Assembly: GCA_965178125.1 (NCBI GenBank)
Contig: OZ237743.1
Coordinates: 620,001-684,000, forward strand
Reading direction: 5' to 3'
DNA: 64,000 nt
From: Bilabrum cf. latius
Lineage: Eukaryota > Bigyra: Bicosoecida > Bigyra > Bicosoecida
A program made the translations under genes and the position numbers. The notes beneath the pieces were generated by a model, which was given only the letters and a program-made list of their open reading frames with translations, ran no database searches and was not told where the DNA came from. This document shows positions 24,309 through 37,049 of the stretch, piece after piece (the first letter of the stretch is position 1; the number at the start of each line of letters is the position of its first letter).

Positions 24309-27300
24309 TCACCGACACACTCCATGCCCCACCCCACCTTCGCCCACCGGCACGTGCACCCGACGCACAGACCCGATGCTGCCCCCAATGCCCCCACCCC
24401 GTCCACCGCTGCTCCCACCTGCCAACTGATGCGCCTCCTCGCCATCCACTCTCACGCAGTCCACCCGCACTGATTCGCCCACCGCTCCCACCACCGACAC
24501 ACCCACGCCATCCAACGCACTCGTCACACCCACGCCCACGAACCGGCCTGCGCTCATCCACTCCACCTTGTCCGTCTCACCCAGCAGCACCCAGCCACCT
24601 GCCAGCATAGGCACAACGCCCCACACCGCGAAGTCGTGCACGCCCTCCGTGGCATTGCCGGCCCCTGTCTGCACGGTGAAGCCCGTCCCATCAGGCCCGC
24701 CCACCACCACCATTCCACACGCGCTGCCCGCCACACCGGGGCTGCACCCTGTTCCTCCATGCGGCACCGCCAGCATCCGTTGCCCTGGCTTGCTGGGCGG
24801 CCACAGATCGCTGGGCCACACCTGCGCGCTGCCTGCCAGATCCACGGCCAGCAGCGTGTAGGAGCGATGCGCGTCAGGCGCGGGAGGTGTGTGCCGGGGC
24901 GGTGCTCGAGTGACTCGAGTGCTGCCAGGGGCATCAGGGGCGTCAGGGGCGTCAGGGGCATCAGGGGCATCAGGGGCATCAGGGTTGGTGTGCCTAGTCC
25001 ATGGCTGGGCAGCTGGAGGCATGGCAATACCAGTACTAGAGACGGATCGGTGCCCAATGCACGCATTGTTTGATGGATCTGCTGGTGTGCAGACCGGCAG
25101 CAATGGCACATCCGTTGAGCTCGCCCACAGCTGCTTGGAGCCGGGAGGTGTACCTAGCGACTCTTGTCTACCTGGATCGGAAGACCCCCGACCATCAGTG
25201 TTCCCTTGCTGCATCTGATTCACGAACATCGCGTCCAGCGGTGTCATCGACCTGCTCGGGCCCAGCAGCAGCCCATCCTGCCTGCACATAGAGTTGGCCA
25301 GCGTTGCGTTCGTGTACCCGGGCCCATCCCCCAGCCACACGGGTCCTCTGGACAGCACTGCTATTGCTGCCTCCAGCTCGACGTTGGGCCGCGTCAGGTT
25401 GTACCAGTTGCCAGGTTGCGTGCCAGTGGTCCAGATGTTGTCAAAGAAAGGCCGCACACCCACCGCATCGAAGAACAGAGACGTCCAGGGCATGATCCAG
25501 TGGTCAGGAATGAGAGGTGTGGCGTCAATGGTGGCCCTCGAGTTTGTCATGGAGGGCCTCTTGAGGCTGTCTAGGGTGTAGGAGGGCAGAGGCATGCACT
25601 GTTGCCACGGTATGCCTCGCTTGGCAAGAGCAGCATCCTGTGCCGCCACCCACAGCTCAAGGAGACTTGAGTTGGCAGCGAACTCATTGATAATCAGCGG
25701 GTAGTAGTTCAGGAAGTCCGTCTCGGCTGCACGCTGCGAGGGGCGGGTCGGAGGGAGAAGGAACGTGGTCTACTTTTCATTGAGAGGAACATTTGCACAC
25801 ATGCAGCTAGAAGGAACCATAGGCGCAGGCTATTGCGGCCTGCACTGGTACAATCATCCTGGGTCCGCGGCCCAGTTGCGGCCACACGGCCCGCTCTTCT
25901 CACCATGACCTTGATGTCGTCGGCATACAGACCGTAGATGTATTCGTAGAACGCGCTTGACGTCACTCCATCGGATTGGCCGAATCGTGCCACGTACGGA
26001 TGCAGCGGGTTTGAGTGCACGTACTTCCTAGAGGTGAGGAACTTGAAGCCCCGCTCCCCGTATGGCGGGTACCGCTCGCTCTCGTTCACATTCCAGTAGC
26101 TGCTGTACAGCAGCAAAGGCATCATCGATTCATTGCTCGCGATCATGGCCTCCTCCGGTCTGGTGCCACTACCGTGCTGCTCCAGACCGGCGTGATATGC
26201 CCGCTGGACTTGCTTTGCAAACGCAGGCAAACCCTGTGGAAAGGTCTCGTTGCTCGTAACCCACCCCGGATTGCCACGGTACCACCAAGGATCGAAGGCA
26301 AGATATGCTACGCCACTAACACCCTGTTCTCCGAGTTTCTGAAATGCTTCCAAGATAAGAGACGCGTTGACAAAGGGCCACTGGTGGTCTGAGATCCAGG
26401 CCCCGTTGTCGGTGCCAAACCCCAGCATGGTAGTCACGTCGTTGGCCAGCTTCTTGGTGCGGTGCTTGGCCTGAAGGAAGGCACCCCACTCGTAAACGGC
26501 TGCCTGTATCCCACTACCCGCCAGCGGTGCCATCACGAAGGAAAATGACCTGCCTGGTTCGATCGACTGCTCGTACCCTTGCACCCCCATGGACAGGTGC
26601 TCATTGTCGCCGCTGCACAGGTAACCGCTCACGTGGCCTTCTATGGTGCGACGGCTCGCCCTGCTGGCCTTCAGGTAGCAGTGGTTCCTGAACTTGGGAT
26701 CGGGCACATCACTGCCTAGGAAGGTGAAACCGGTGCAGAGCTTGTTCTCTCGACACGCCGAGCAGCACTCCGCGCTGCTGTTGGCAGGCAGGCTGGCAAC
26801 GTCGTGGCCCCAATAGTCCGTGTTCTCCTCTAGAGTGCAGCCTAGGTTCGGCGGAATGTCTTGCCGAGGCTTACTTCCGCCGGCCATTCTCTCGCCGAGG
26901 TGAATGGAGCTAGTGGAGTCACCGGCACCACCACAAGAAGTGTGATGAGACGATGATGCCGATTCGAACAACCGGCACGTGGCCTTGCCTAGCGTAGCCG
27001 TGAAGAAGTCATCCGATGCACTCAGCACCACGGCATCGATTGCAGGCCTGCCACCCCGCATGGTGCCAGTGGCAGAGCTTGCTCGGCTCGCGTTGGGAGC
27101 TGGCTCTGCCTCCCTCCACACGACCGTTGGTCCGGTCTCTGTGCCTCCCTGCCAGCCAGCCAGGGCAGACCCGACACTGAATCCCGACCAGCTCCAGGTT
27201 CCTCTCCAAACCGCGTATCCGACATCTTTCGAACGCAGCGGTGTGCCAGCAGATGCGTTAATGGATGGAAGCCCGGCCGAGGTGAAGGTGGCGCTCTGGT

Positions 27301-27844
27301 ACTGGATCTCGCCTAGCTTGCTACCTGACATTGGCTGCTTAGCAGTCGGCGTTTTTGTTGCACCGTCTGTGGCAGTGATGTACCTATCGTCTGGTAGTGC
27401 GGATACATTGAAGTCCTTCTCGCAGCCACTTGGAAAAGCTTGTGTCCATTCGAAGACATCCCAATCGCTGAAGTGCTTGATACCCACCTGCGCCGCGACA
27501 TCGCCCGCATTCAGTCTGGGCGCCCATAGTGAGCCAACTTCGCTGGAAGTCACACTCAGATTGAACTCAATCCTGGTCCACTACCCAAGGATTTCATCGG
27601 TGCCGTTGGACACAGCTGCCCGGCTCGACTAGAGCTACTTGCCGTCCACAAACATGCTTCCATTGCAATGCACGAAGGCTGGAGACCCAGAGAATAACTA
27701 TTTGCCACTAAATGAGAGGCTGAACGACGAAACAGAGTCAACCTGCAGAGTAGCATTTGTTCCAGTCTACCATGGCAGCTGCTTGCTAGCGAGGCCGCAC
27801 CAAACGTTCAATAGAAGAGCAGCAATGCGCGTGAATAGATGCAT
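24309..27844 (-). CDS. Secreted glycosidase-like protein with a PAN/Apple-like insert
   Basis: ATG at 27844 opens a clean signal peptide (MHLFTRIAALLLNVWCGLAS). Two exons join in phase 0 across an intron at 25734-25903 (gtgaga...cgcag); the stop is TGA at 24309. Five TAGs lie in the first 300 bases, for example SFSGK-Q-LF and VDGK-Q-L-Q-SS, inside a lectin-like jelly-roll segment. A Cys-rich stretch (ECCSACRENKLCTGF) resembles PAN/Apple binding domains. The catalytic part has TDNGAWISDHQWPF and, near the C-terminus, RGPVWLGDGPGY, then DGLLLGPSRSMTPLDAMF, which recalls raffinose-synthase/GH36-type proteins. I infer a secreted or lysosomal sugar hydrolase or transferase; the substrate is unknown. 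A DAP tripeptide repeat lies at 24928-24984. Confidence 0.7.
24928..24984 (-). repeat. 9-bp coding minisatellite (Asp-Ala-Pro)n
   Basis: Units of ggggcatca or ggggcgtca follow one another about six times inside exon 2 of the glycosidase-like gene, encoding PDAPDAPDAP on the minus strand. The frame is kept because the unit is nine bases long. It forms a short linker before the C-terminal beta-rich part and may vary in copy number between strains. Confidence 0.85.
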
Positions 27845-28178
27845 GCGACTCAAGTTTGTTGGTTTAAGTTGAACAATGCAATCAGTCCCCGAATACCATC
27901 AGGTAGTGCAGGAGCTCAAGCTCGTCGACGGTCCCAACTGCAACTCGAGCTCCATACTCAACGCATCAGTAATGCTTGAAAACTCATCCATTTCACGAAG
28001 CTGTTCTAACAAAAACGAATCAGGAAAATGCTTCCGATGTATTGCCAGGAGACCTACAAAGCTACGGAGCTGACATTGAATGCATTAAGATGTGCCGCAG
28101 CCTTTACGAAATTAATTGTACCAAAGATTGTCGCCCCTTAACAAGGCCCAGAACCCAACGTCGCAAATCTCAGGCTGC
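27845..28178. other. Intergenic, 334 bp, nothing recognised
   Basis: It lies between the start of the glycosidase-like gene and the end of the amidase gene, both on the minus strand. It should contain the glycosidase promoter and the amidase 3' end. No TATA box, repeat or ORF can be supported. Confidence 0.4.
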
Positions 28179-30473
28179 TCACGAGCTTCCGACGGGAGCA
28201 AAGCACCCGCCAGTCGGCGCCTTGACGGACCCCGCGCCGGCCTTGCGAGGCACCCGAGGGCTGCGGCCCATGGGCTCGGGAGCAGGCACATGACCCGCCC
28301 TCAGCACCTCACTCACATTGCCTGGCTTGGGCAGCCCTTCGAATCCCTCCAAGTGCACGGAAGGGAGCACCCTCCCAGGCTCCCCTGCTATTGCTGCTGC
28401 CCCTGCAGCCCCACGCCCCTTGCCCCCACCCTTCGCCTCCGCGGCCTCGGAAATCCCAAGCTCCAGATCCGCCGGCATACCAGGGTCAGGGAACACGCCT
28501 TCCGCCACCTCGGCAGCGTTCAAGAGCTCCTCCTCCCTCCAAGGGTACCCCACCATCTGCACCGCCAGCGGGAGACCCTCGGAGCCTTCCATGCACGCGC
28601 GCACACCGGCGGCGTACTCGTCGTGCTGGCCCAATCCACCGGTGTACCCTGGCTCCGCCCCAGATCCCTTCGGCCCGGCCCTGATCCGGCCGCACGGCAG
28701 CACCACGGAGGGCAAGTTGAGGGCGTTGAACATGAACTGGTAGGACATGCCCATGGCCAGCTGCTTGGATCCGCCGTGCGGGAAGGCGGGCACGGCCGCA
28801 ACAGGGCACAGGATGAAGTGAACCTTCGCTTTCTCCATGCAGCGAACCACGTCCTGCCGCAGGAGCTGCAGTCGCCCGTGCGCGATGAGCAGCTCCTTCA
28901 CGGACTTGGGCTTGGAGGCCCGCAGCAGGCTGGCCTTGCGTCCCTGGCCCAGCACAGTCTCAAGTGCCCATGCGATGGGCGGCCGCAGCCAGGCCGGGAT
29001 TGAGGCCACCATCACCAGACCAGAGTACAGGGGGGAAAACGCCTCCCCCCTCAGACCGGACTTGAACAGCTGCATGTTGCCCTCTGACGACATGATCGAC
29101 ACGAAGAGAAGCGCCGCCTCGCGGAAGATGCTCTCGGGGAACACAGAAGACGCCTCCAGCTGCTCGTGTCCCTGGGCCTTTAGCATAGCGGCCGACTATG
29201 ACACCGCGTCCATGACCGACTGAGCAGGGCGGAAGAAACCATCGTCCGTCATCGTGACGAACCGAAGCGAACCTTCGCTCTTCTTGCCAGCAGCCGCGCC
29301 ACCAGCGGAAGAGCCCGCACCAACATCATCCGCTGCACCAGCGTCGCGCCCGTTGTACAGCCCAGCGTCCCATCGGAACGGACGGTACGGCAGGATCGGG
29401 TCCTGCAGTGCTGGAGGGGGCGAGGCCAGGCAGGCAAAGCCGAGCCTCGCATCGGCCACTGTTCTTGCGATTGGACCGCCCACGAACTGGATGATCTCCC
29501 GGCCCGCAAAGCTCCGTCCTTTCTCATCCGCAAACGGAGGCCCGAACGGCTTCGTGAATCCCTGCTTGGTGACCCGCTGGAAGACCGGCTTGATGGTCAC
29601 CAGCCCGTTGTACGCAGCTGGCGACCGCAGGGATCCCCCCACGTCCCCTCCGTACCCCAGGGGGGTACCCCTCGCCCCCACCATGGCACCCTCCCCCCCC
29701 GAGGAACCCCCGGGGGACCTCGCCGGGTCCCACGCGTTCCCGCACACGCCAAAGATCTGGTTGGAGGACTCCGGTACCATCATAGCTTGCGGCAACGTAG
29801 TTTTTGCAATGGGTATGGCACCCGCGGCCCTCACCTGCTGCGCAAAGAGCCCATCCTCCTCCGCCACGTGGTCCGAGAGGCCTCCGAGCCCAGCCGCAGA
29901 CATGGTGTTCTTGTAGTCCATGTGCTCCTTCAGTGATACTGGCACTCCGAGCATCGGTGGCAGGTCGGAGTCGCTGCCACTGGCACTGCTGCCGGTAGAC
30001 GGCGCTTTGGCTGTCTTGGATCGAGCCTTCATAAGCAGTTCGTCAGCCTTCTCCGCGTCCTTGATCGCGCGGCGGAAGCACGTGTCGGTCACGGCATTGG
30101 TTGCAGGCATCACATAAGATACCACCCTGTGCGCATACGAAAGTACCGCCTCAACCGCACTGATATCGCCGCGACGCAGTTCGTCCGCCAACTGAGAGGC
30201 AGTCAGGCCGATGATCTCGGCTCGTCTCGCTCCTGTAAGGCCAATTTCTGCTGCCTTTGCGTTGATTGCTTTGATATCCGCGGTAAGATTGTCGTCCCGG
30301 CGCGCTCTTGCCTTGGCACACTTCCTGGCTACGGCTGCGCGACCCTGCGAAGCTCCGTATGCGGATGCAGCCATTCCTACAACACCAAGCGCCGCAACTG
30401 TAGCGGCAACAAGTGTTGCCGTTTTCCCATCGATCTTGTTGATCAGATCCTGCATCAGCTTTCCAGCCTCCAT
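28179..30473 (-). CDS. Amidase-signature hydrolase, fatty-acid-amide-hydrolase-like
   Basis: The 764-residue frame begins at ATG 30473 and ends at TGA 28179-28181, with one TAG (29196-29198; VMDAVS-Q-SAAML). The N-terminus has a hydrophobic helix (TATLVAATVAALGVVGMAAS), as in membrane-bound FAAH. The amidase signature is complete: the catalytic lysine in PVSLKEHMD, the cis-serine in GGSSGGEGAMV, and the nucleophile serine in YGGDVGGSLRSPAAYNG. Downstream, GPIARTVADARLGF and LPLAVQMVGYPWREEELL are also typical. The reaction expected from the family is hydrolysis of fatty-acid amides or esters at a membrane. Length is above the usual 550-600 residues because of Gly/Ala/Ser-rich inserts and a low-complexity tail. 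Confidence 0.93.
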
Positions 30474-31100
30474 AGAAAGTTTGCCCCAGCTGGATTCTCG
30501 GTGTCCCGGTCGCAACTAACCTTCACGAACGTTCGATTCTACAAGAAAAGGGGCCATCTTTCAGTCGTGCAATCTATCGTGGCACTGGCTGCGGCAGAAC
30601 TGCATGGAGAATACTTTTGGAGAAAAATTAGGGTAGTCTAGCGTTCTGCTCTCTGCAGACCCCCTTAACTTTGAAACGAGCACGCTTGAGCCCGGGACGC
30701 AGCTAGACCTGCTGAGCCTGCTTGAAGAAGCCCATAAAGATATCTCGGTGGGCTGGGCGCACCATCCAGCTCCCCCTGTTACGGTCATAGCCAAAAGGTA
30801 GGTGTTGGCCTCATCGGGCCCCAGCCCAACCCGCAGTGCAAAGCGAGCCCTTGCTGCCAGGAACCAACGGCTGCGAGGCCCTAGGCGCAGAGCGGTTGCC
30901 GATAGCTCCAGATCAAGTGCTGCTGGCGAGGAATCCAGCCGGAGCTAGTGGCGTGAAAGCGGAATTTCTAGCGGGCTGGACACAACTGACGCAAGTGGCG
31001 AAGGTTCGCAAGTGGTCGGGAACGAGGCCATACTGGACGGCTTTGCCGATTCCGGCGCATCAGGATTTCAGTAACTGCCGAGTAAGCGCGTATTATTCTA
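30474..31100. other. Divergent intergenic region between amidase and methyltransferase genes
   Basis: The two flanking genes point away from each other, so both promoters should lie here. A plus-strand ORF from 30836 ends at a possible donor (gtaagc at 31083) and could be an upstream exon of the methyltransferase gene. The frame of 31101 has an in-frame TAA at 31083-31085, so any link would need splicing. Nothing else is recognised. Confidence 0.35.
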
Positions 31101-34100
31101 ATGGAATCAACCAATTACGATCGAGCTTGGCGAGGCGTGCTTCGCGGCCTGGGAAGGGCAGCGGCAGACTCGCTCGAGCTTTGTCGCGGCTCGGGCCCCT
31201 CGTTTCAAGCTGCTGCTACCAGTGACGACTCTGCCGTGGCAGGCGCACCGGGCGAAGGTGGTGCCCCACCCTCGGCATGTATCAACCACTGGTGGGTGCT
31301 TGCAGCGAGCAGCAGCCTGTGTGAACAGCTTGCTGCAGACTGCGTGACGGAGCTAGCCGCTTGCGCCCAGGAGCGATCTGGCACTGGCAGCCACAGCTGC
31401 GGTGATGCGGGCGTAGGCAAGGCCCCGAGCGCAAGCCTGGGATCAGTTGATGCAACTCCCACCCAGCCTGCGGAGGACAGCAAGTGCATGGCAGCCGATT
31501 GCGATGCAGTGCTTTCGGTTGCAACCAAGACCGCCCTGTTTGCGAGCATTGCGGGGGCGGGGCACTTGCTCGGATCGGGAAAGCGAGCACTGCGGCAGGA
31601 CGGAGCCGCTTGCCTCGAAACGATTGCAGCCGGCATAGAAGCACAGGTCAGTGGTGATGCGGGCGGAGCACTTGCTCGAAGAGGGCGAGCACGAGCACTT
31701 GCTTCGCACGACCTGCTCGCTCAGGCGATCTCTGCAGCCGCAGTGGCTTCGCTGGGCGATATATCCAGGAACGCTTCGCGTCATGGTGGCTCCATCGATG
31801 GATCTGTGGCCCGTGGCGTATCTCTTCTGCAGTAGTGCGTGGTGAGAAGAGACTCCGGGGCCAGCACGGCAGCTGTGGGCGAGCAGTCGGCAGCACCTGT
31901 ACCAAGGGCTGCTGGCTCGCAATTGATCGAATTCTCGTTGTTTTCGGACGTGTTTCGCGGGGGTAACCTCGTTGTGCTCGCCTCTGAGAGCGCGAGGCAC
32001 TTGCTCGGCCCGGCCTGGATGCGAGCATGGACGAGCATGGCACGTCTGCTCGCACTCGCAAGGAAACAAGGCAGAGACCCGGCGGTCCCTCGAACCGCTT
32101 GGTACCTTGCACTTGCCGCCAGCGTACTTCTGGTGCGCTGCCTCAGCGCGGGAGCGGGACTCGCTCAGAGGCTTGCCTTGCACGTTGCGTTGGTCGCAAC
32201 AAGTAGCCTGGCGCGTGGCATCATCAACCAGCCTGCCGCAGGATCGCATCAAGTTGCAGACCACGTGGCCATGACACGGCTGGTTCAGTCAGTGTGCGTC
32301 CCTGTTACTCTAGACCGCGATCCCGCTGGCAGTGGAGCGACCGCCGCGAGGAGTCTGGAAATAGAAGAAAATATGCCCTTGTGTGATGTGCCATGGCTGT
32401 GGGCGGCGACTGCGTCTAGTAAGCACTGGCGCGAGCAGAGCTCCATGTCTCCTGGTGACGCCTACTGCACCTCGCCGCGAGCACTGCAGTCATTGCTAGC
32501 AAGTGCACTGAGCTCACTGGCTGTGCTTCTGCCTGGGGCAGCGTTTCATTCGATGGTTGGCTTGCCCTTGCTGCAGCGGGCTGTTGCTAGCTTGTCGAAA
32601 TCTTCGCGACCGCTTGCCTCACTAGGCAAGGCAGCTGCGGACACTCCTGCAAGCTTCGAAGCCGTGTTTCGGACGGTGTCTGTCCGACCTACGAACGCGC
32701 CTCACGCGTGCGGGCTCGTCCTTGCACTTGCAGAGGCGCTTGAGGCATCGTGCGAGACACGGGCGCCGAGTCCGAATTGGCTGTAGGATGCCACCAATGC
32801 GCTGACCCATACCGTAGGAGAGGCAGGCGGCTCGGGCAGCTTCGCGCATGGCAGCGTCCCAACTCTCCTCGCATCGGGGTCACTGAGCAACCAGAGCTCC
32901 CAGATACATGGTGCGGTTTCTTTGCAGAGCAGTGGGTTTGTAGCTTTGAGCCGCCTTGCGTTTGCCCTTACATGCGACGCCGGCACGGCAATGGACTGGC
33001 CGGATCTTCCCCAACTTAGGACGCTGGACTGTGCACTCTGTCGCATAGCGTACTGTGGGGCTCAGACCTAGCTGCGGCCAGACAGCCCGCCGCAAAGCGG
33101 GGTCGGGTTCTCTTCACCAGCGGAAGATGGAGAGCGTCTGCCGAGAGGTGCCGATCGTCGTGCAATTTCAGTGTTGAAAGCAGTGGCATTGGACCACCTG
33201 GCTGTTCTAGGCATTGAGTCTAAGTCAGCCGATGCTAGGGCTGCACTGGAAATGATAAGGAATGTTGCAATGCACACAGGGGCTGCCAAGCCGACTGCGA
33301 GCGACTGCGAGATTGTCTTGGACGGCGCATGGGCAGACACCATTGTGCACGCTGCAGTCCAAGGGCTGGCGCTTGGGGCTGGGCTGGACGATGCGGTTGA
33401 AGGGCTGCTTGGAGCAGCGTCCGGCCTATCAGCCCGAATTGGTGAGGTCGCAGCCACTCCAGACAGTTAGGTTACAAGTCAGTTAGCCTGGCTGTGCCGT
33501 GCATGCCTGGCATGCCACCAACTTGCTTGCAGTACGAAGACTTGGGGTCAAAATTCCGCCACTCTTCTGCTTGCTGTCTCTACTTGTGGAGCACCAATCG
33601 TACAGGCAGCAGCCGCCGCGTCAGAGAAGAATCCCGATGAAAGCCAGGGGTGTTTGGACCTTGCACTGCTATGGGTGTGTACCCTGCGTGCATGCGTCGC
33701 GTCTTCTGCCCGAGAAAGTAAAGCATTTGGCACGTGGGAACACGATAAGATTACCGAGGTCTTGCAGTCAGTGGGTAGCACGCTTCGAATTGATGCGCTT
33801 GCTGCGCTGCGCGGCCCATTGGCATGTGGCGATGAAAGCGGGTCTGAAGGCCTCAGCACGTACCTCCGCTGGATTGATAGCATTCTTCAATAGATTAATG
33901 GTCAGATGGCGTCTTGCGACGCCCTACGCAGGCTGTTTGCTGGCTTGCGACCGTTCGAGTGGACAGACTCTGCTGCTGCGGACCGATTCGCAGACGCACT
34001 GGTCGCCTAGTCAGGTCGGCTGCAAGCAGCTCTCCCTCAGGGGGAGAACCACAGCAGAGGAGGGGCCTGTACGATTGCTGAGGTAGCAATCGGGGAGGAA

Positions 34101-36695
34101 GGGGCCTGCCATGCAGCTGGTGCCTGGACGTCGCATCGGTCTGCCTCCGTGCAGCTGCCAAAGGGTCTTGCTAGCGTCATTCAAGAGAGCATACCGTGCC
34201 GGGATTCCGACAGTATCAGATTTTCTCGAGGTCTTTGTATTGCAGTGCACGCAATCGTGAGCAAGTGTGGGAGCGTTCCAGCCCCGTCGAGGAGCTACCT
34301 GTCTCGGTGGTGCGCCCAGCTGTCCCTGCATGCTTGCGCGATGCAGCGGTCTGGATCCAGTGCAGCGATCAAGGTCCGAACAGGAAGCCTGCTAGGCGTT
34401 GGACGCGTTGAACAAAGCGAGTCACGCGCAGCAACAGCAGAATCAGGCACACCTCCACCGGTGTCAGATATCGTGGATAGCACCTGCCGCAACGCCATCG
34501 ATCTTGCTGTGAGCAGCTCTGACCCAGCGGCCAAGACCGCATGGGAAATCGTTGCAGGATGCATGTGGGCGATCCAGATCCTCAGAGAGGAGCCGGAGCA
34601 AGGTGATGATGATCGACACGTGCCCCAATGCTCTACCGGTGTGGAGTCACCCTGTGTAGCAATTGTCCGCCAACGCGGCACAACAGAACTCTCGACTGTA
34701 ATGCAAGCAATCATGGGTGGAATTCTGGATTGCTCTGCGCAGTAGCCATCGGCGGCATGCCGGCCGGCTTAGTCGCAAGAGTCGAGAGCATCCAGCATGG
34801 CAGTAGCAGCACTGATTTCGGCGGGTTTTGGCGCGTCCTTTATTCGTAGTGACTCAATCGGAACTAGTCGTCTTTCTGGGTTGTCAAGGCAGCTTGTGCT
34901 TGACACTGCAGCAGCAGCTGCTCCATTCGCAACCATGCCGGTGGCATCGGTGCAGCATCCTGCCCTGCGCGCGTGCTAGCTGCTCCACTCGCTGCTTGGC
35001 AGTGTGACGGGCGAGTCAAGCCTAGACGCCAGCGAATCTGCAGTGACCGACGATCAATGCTCGGATTCTCGACCCGAGTAGCAAGGTTCCAGGTCAGGAC
35101 TGGCTGCATTCGAGGCTGCAGCACGGCAACCGTGGAGGGACCTACGACGGGCGCCAGCGTGGCTATCAACATCTGCATTGGCAGCGTTTTCTGTGTCCGT
35201 AAATCCCACTGATCCGGAGTGCTTCCGTGCAGCTTGTCGGATGTGCTGGGTCGAGATAGGCGTGGAGGCGCAAGGCAGCTCGAGCAAGGCGTCGCAGCTC
35301 TCGCTGCTTCAAGTGCCATGGTGGCTCTCTCGCAGTTAGCAAGCTGACGGAAGAACTCAAGCGGAAGAATCTGCGGCAGCCGTATCAGTCGGCGGCGACC
35401 AGAGCCTGCCGAGGACAGACGCTGGATGTACTAGCGGACGGCTGTCGCTGGTCCGCATACCCGCCCCTGACCTGTCGTCTTGGCTCCGACAGGTCCCGCC
35501 GGCGGTCCAGGCACTCGTGTGCTCCTTTCAGGCAAAACTTAAACAATGTGCATTTTGCGGATCTTCTGGTCATTTCAGCGATGTTGCATGGATTGCAAGC
35601 CTATCTTTGCTGGCGGCATGGTGCGCGGACGCAGCTGCAGTTCCTCTCACCGCGGCGTCTTGCTAGAGGCCCAGAAAATTTAAGGCCGGCACAAAGATGA
35701 AAGGAAAGGGGAGCCATGGGGCTTCACGCTCACTATCCACTGGAAAGATCTCTTCGATTGGAGCGGGCCAGGCCATTGCCACGGCTGTCGAAGCCGGGGT
35801 GCTGCAGAGGAAGCCAACACGCGTCGCGGTGGGTGGCAGGTCGGTCCATCCGGATGCGCCGCCAGGAGCAGCCGAAGGAATCGGCAATACTAGCAGCCCA
35901 CTCCGCCAAGAAGCCGCGACTGCTTTGCCCAAGGACGCGTCAGCGCCACTCATTGGTCTTGGTCAAGACTTAGAGCATGCCAGGTCTGTTCCAACGACCG
36001 GGGAGATCCCCGCAGCCTTGTCCGACATGCTGGGTCACGCCTCATCGGGGCGCTGCGCCCTGCCTGTCGTTCTGGTTGGCAGCTTGCTTACGGATGCGGC
36101 AAACATCGGGGCGCTCGTCAGGACGTGCGAGGTGCTCGGCGCCGCGGGCATGGTCATCCCGAGCGACGGATCCATGCGCTCGGCTGGTGCTGTAGCCGCT
36201 GCGGTTGGTGCCGGCACGCACCTTCGCACCGCTGTAGTCGGGGCAGACGAACTGCCCGACATATTGTCCAGTCTACGTGCTATGGGCGCTGGCGCTGGTC
36301 CTGCGGTGGCCTCGGGGAGCAAACCACCCCGCAGTGGCGTGTGTGCGAGGCCGCTGCTGGTGGCACTAGAGCAGACCAGCAGCTCTGCCCCCCTTCGGGC
36401 ATGGAGACAGAGCCTGGAAGAGATGTGGTTGTCGAAGCCGCGTGCTGACTGTACTTCTAATGTCTCCAGCGAGGCCGCAGACGAAGGTGGCCCGGCTTGC
36501 AGCGTGACAGCTGGAGGACCCAGGGCGGTGGTCCTGGTGCTGGGGAGCGAATCAAGAGGCATGTCGCCCGCAGTGCTCTTGCAGTGTGATGCTGCCGTGG
36601 AGATTCCCCAAGCTGGCAAAACAGCCAGCCTGAACGTCGCGGCGGCTGCCACGGTCGCCCTGACAGCTGCGCTTGCAGCGGTGGGCCGTGCTTAA
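31101..36695 (+). CDS. TRM3/TARBP1-type tRNA (guanosine-2'-O-)-methyltransferase
   Basis: From ATG 31101 to TAA 36693-36695 there are 1,864 sense codons in one frame, including twelve TAGs (31833, 32784, 33068, 33468, 33891, 34009, 34743 and five later) and no internal TAA or TGA. The C-terminal 200 residues are a SpoU/SPOUT domain with all three motifs: NIGALVRTCEVLGA, VVLVLGSESRGMSPAVLL with DAAVEIP, and SLNVAAAATVALTA. The long N-terminal region is helical, rich in Ala, Leu, Cys and Ser, consistent with the HEAT-like region of yeast Trm3 and human TARBP1, which methylate G18 of certain tRNAs. Size also fits (Trm3 about 1,440, TARBP1 about 1,620 residues). This gene is the strongest host evidence for TAG as a sense codon. 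Confidence 0.9.
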
Positions 36696-37049
36696 TTTTT
36701 GTGCTGCCTGCCTGAAGCCGCACCAGCTTCGTGCAGTGTCGGCGGTGGGCGGAGCGTACCACATCGACGTACTAGGACCATGTTGGCTCGTGCGGCACTA
36801 TCAAGCGACGTGCTTTATTTCGCTATACATGCCATAGTGTCTGTCGTGACAGGTGGGCAATCACGATGGCAGGCGGAACCGAGCTTTGCACCGGATACGC
36901 TCCGTTGCTCTGGGTTCCGGTTGCAGGTACATAAGGCTACACTGCCTGAGCAGGAATGGTATAGAGGCCTACTCTCCCAGCAGGTCAAGCTCGGGTCCGT
37001 TCGAAGCGTTTGTTACGTGGGGATCCAGGTCTGGTTTGCTGCGTGATGA
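36696..37049. other. Intergenic, 354 bp, nothing recognised
   Basis: It lies between two genes on the plus strand. It carries the 3' end of the methyltransferase gene and the promoter of the downstream kinase. Short ORFs on both strands have no support. Confidence 0.4.
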
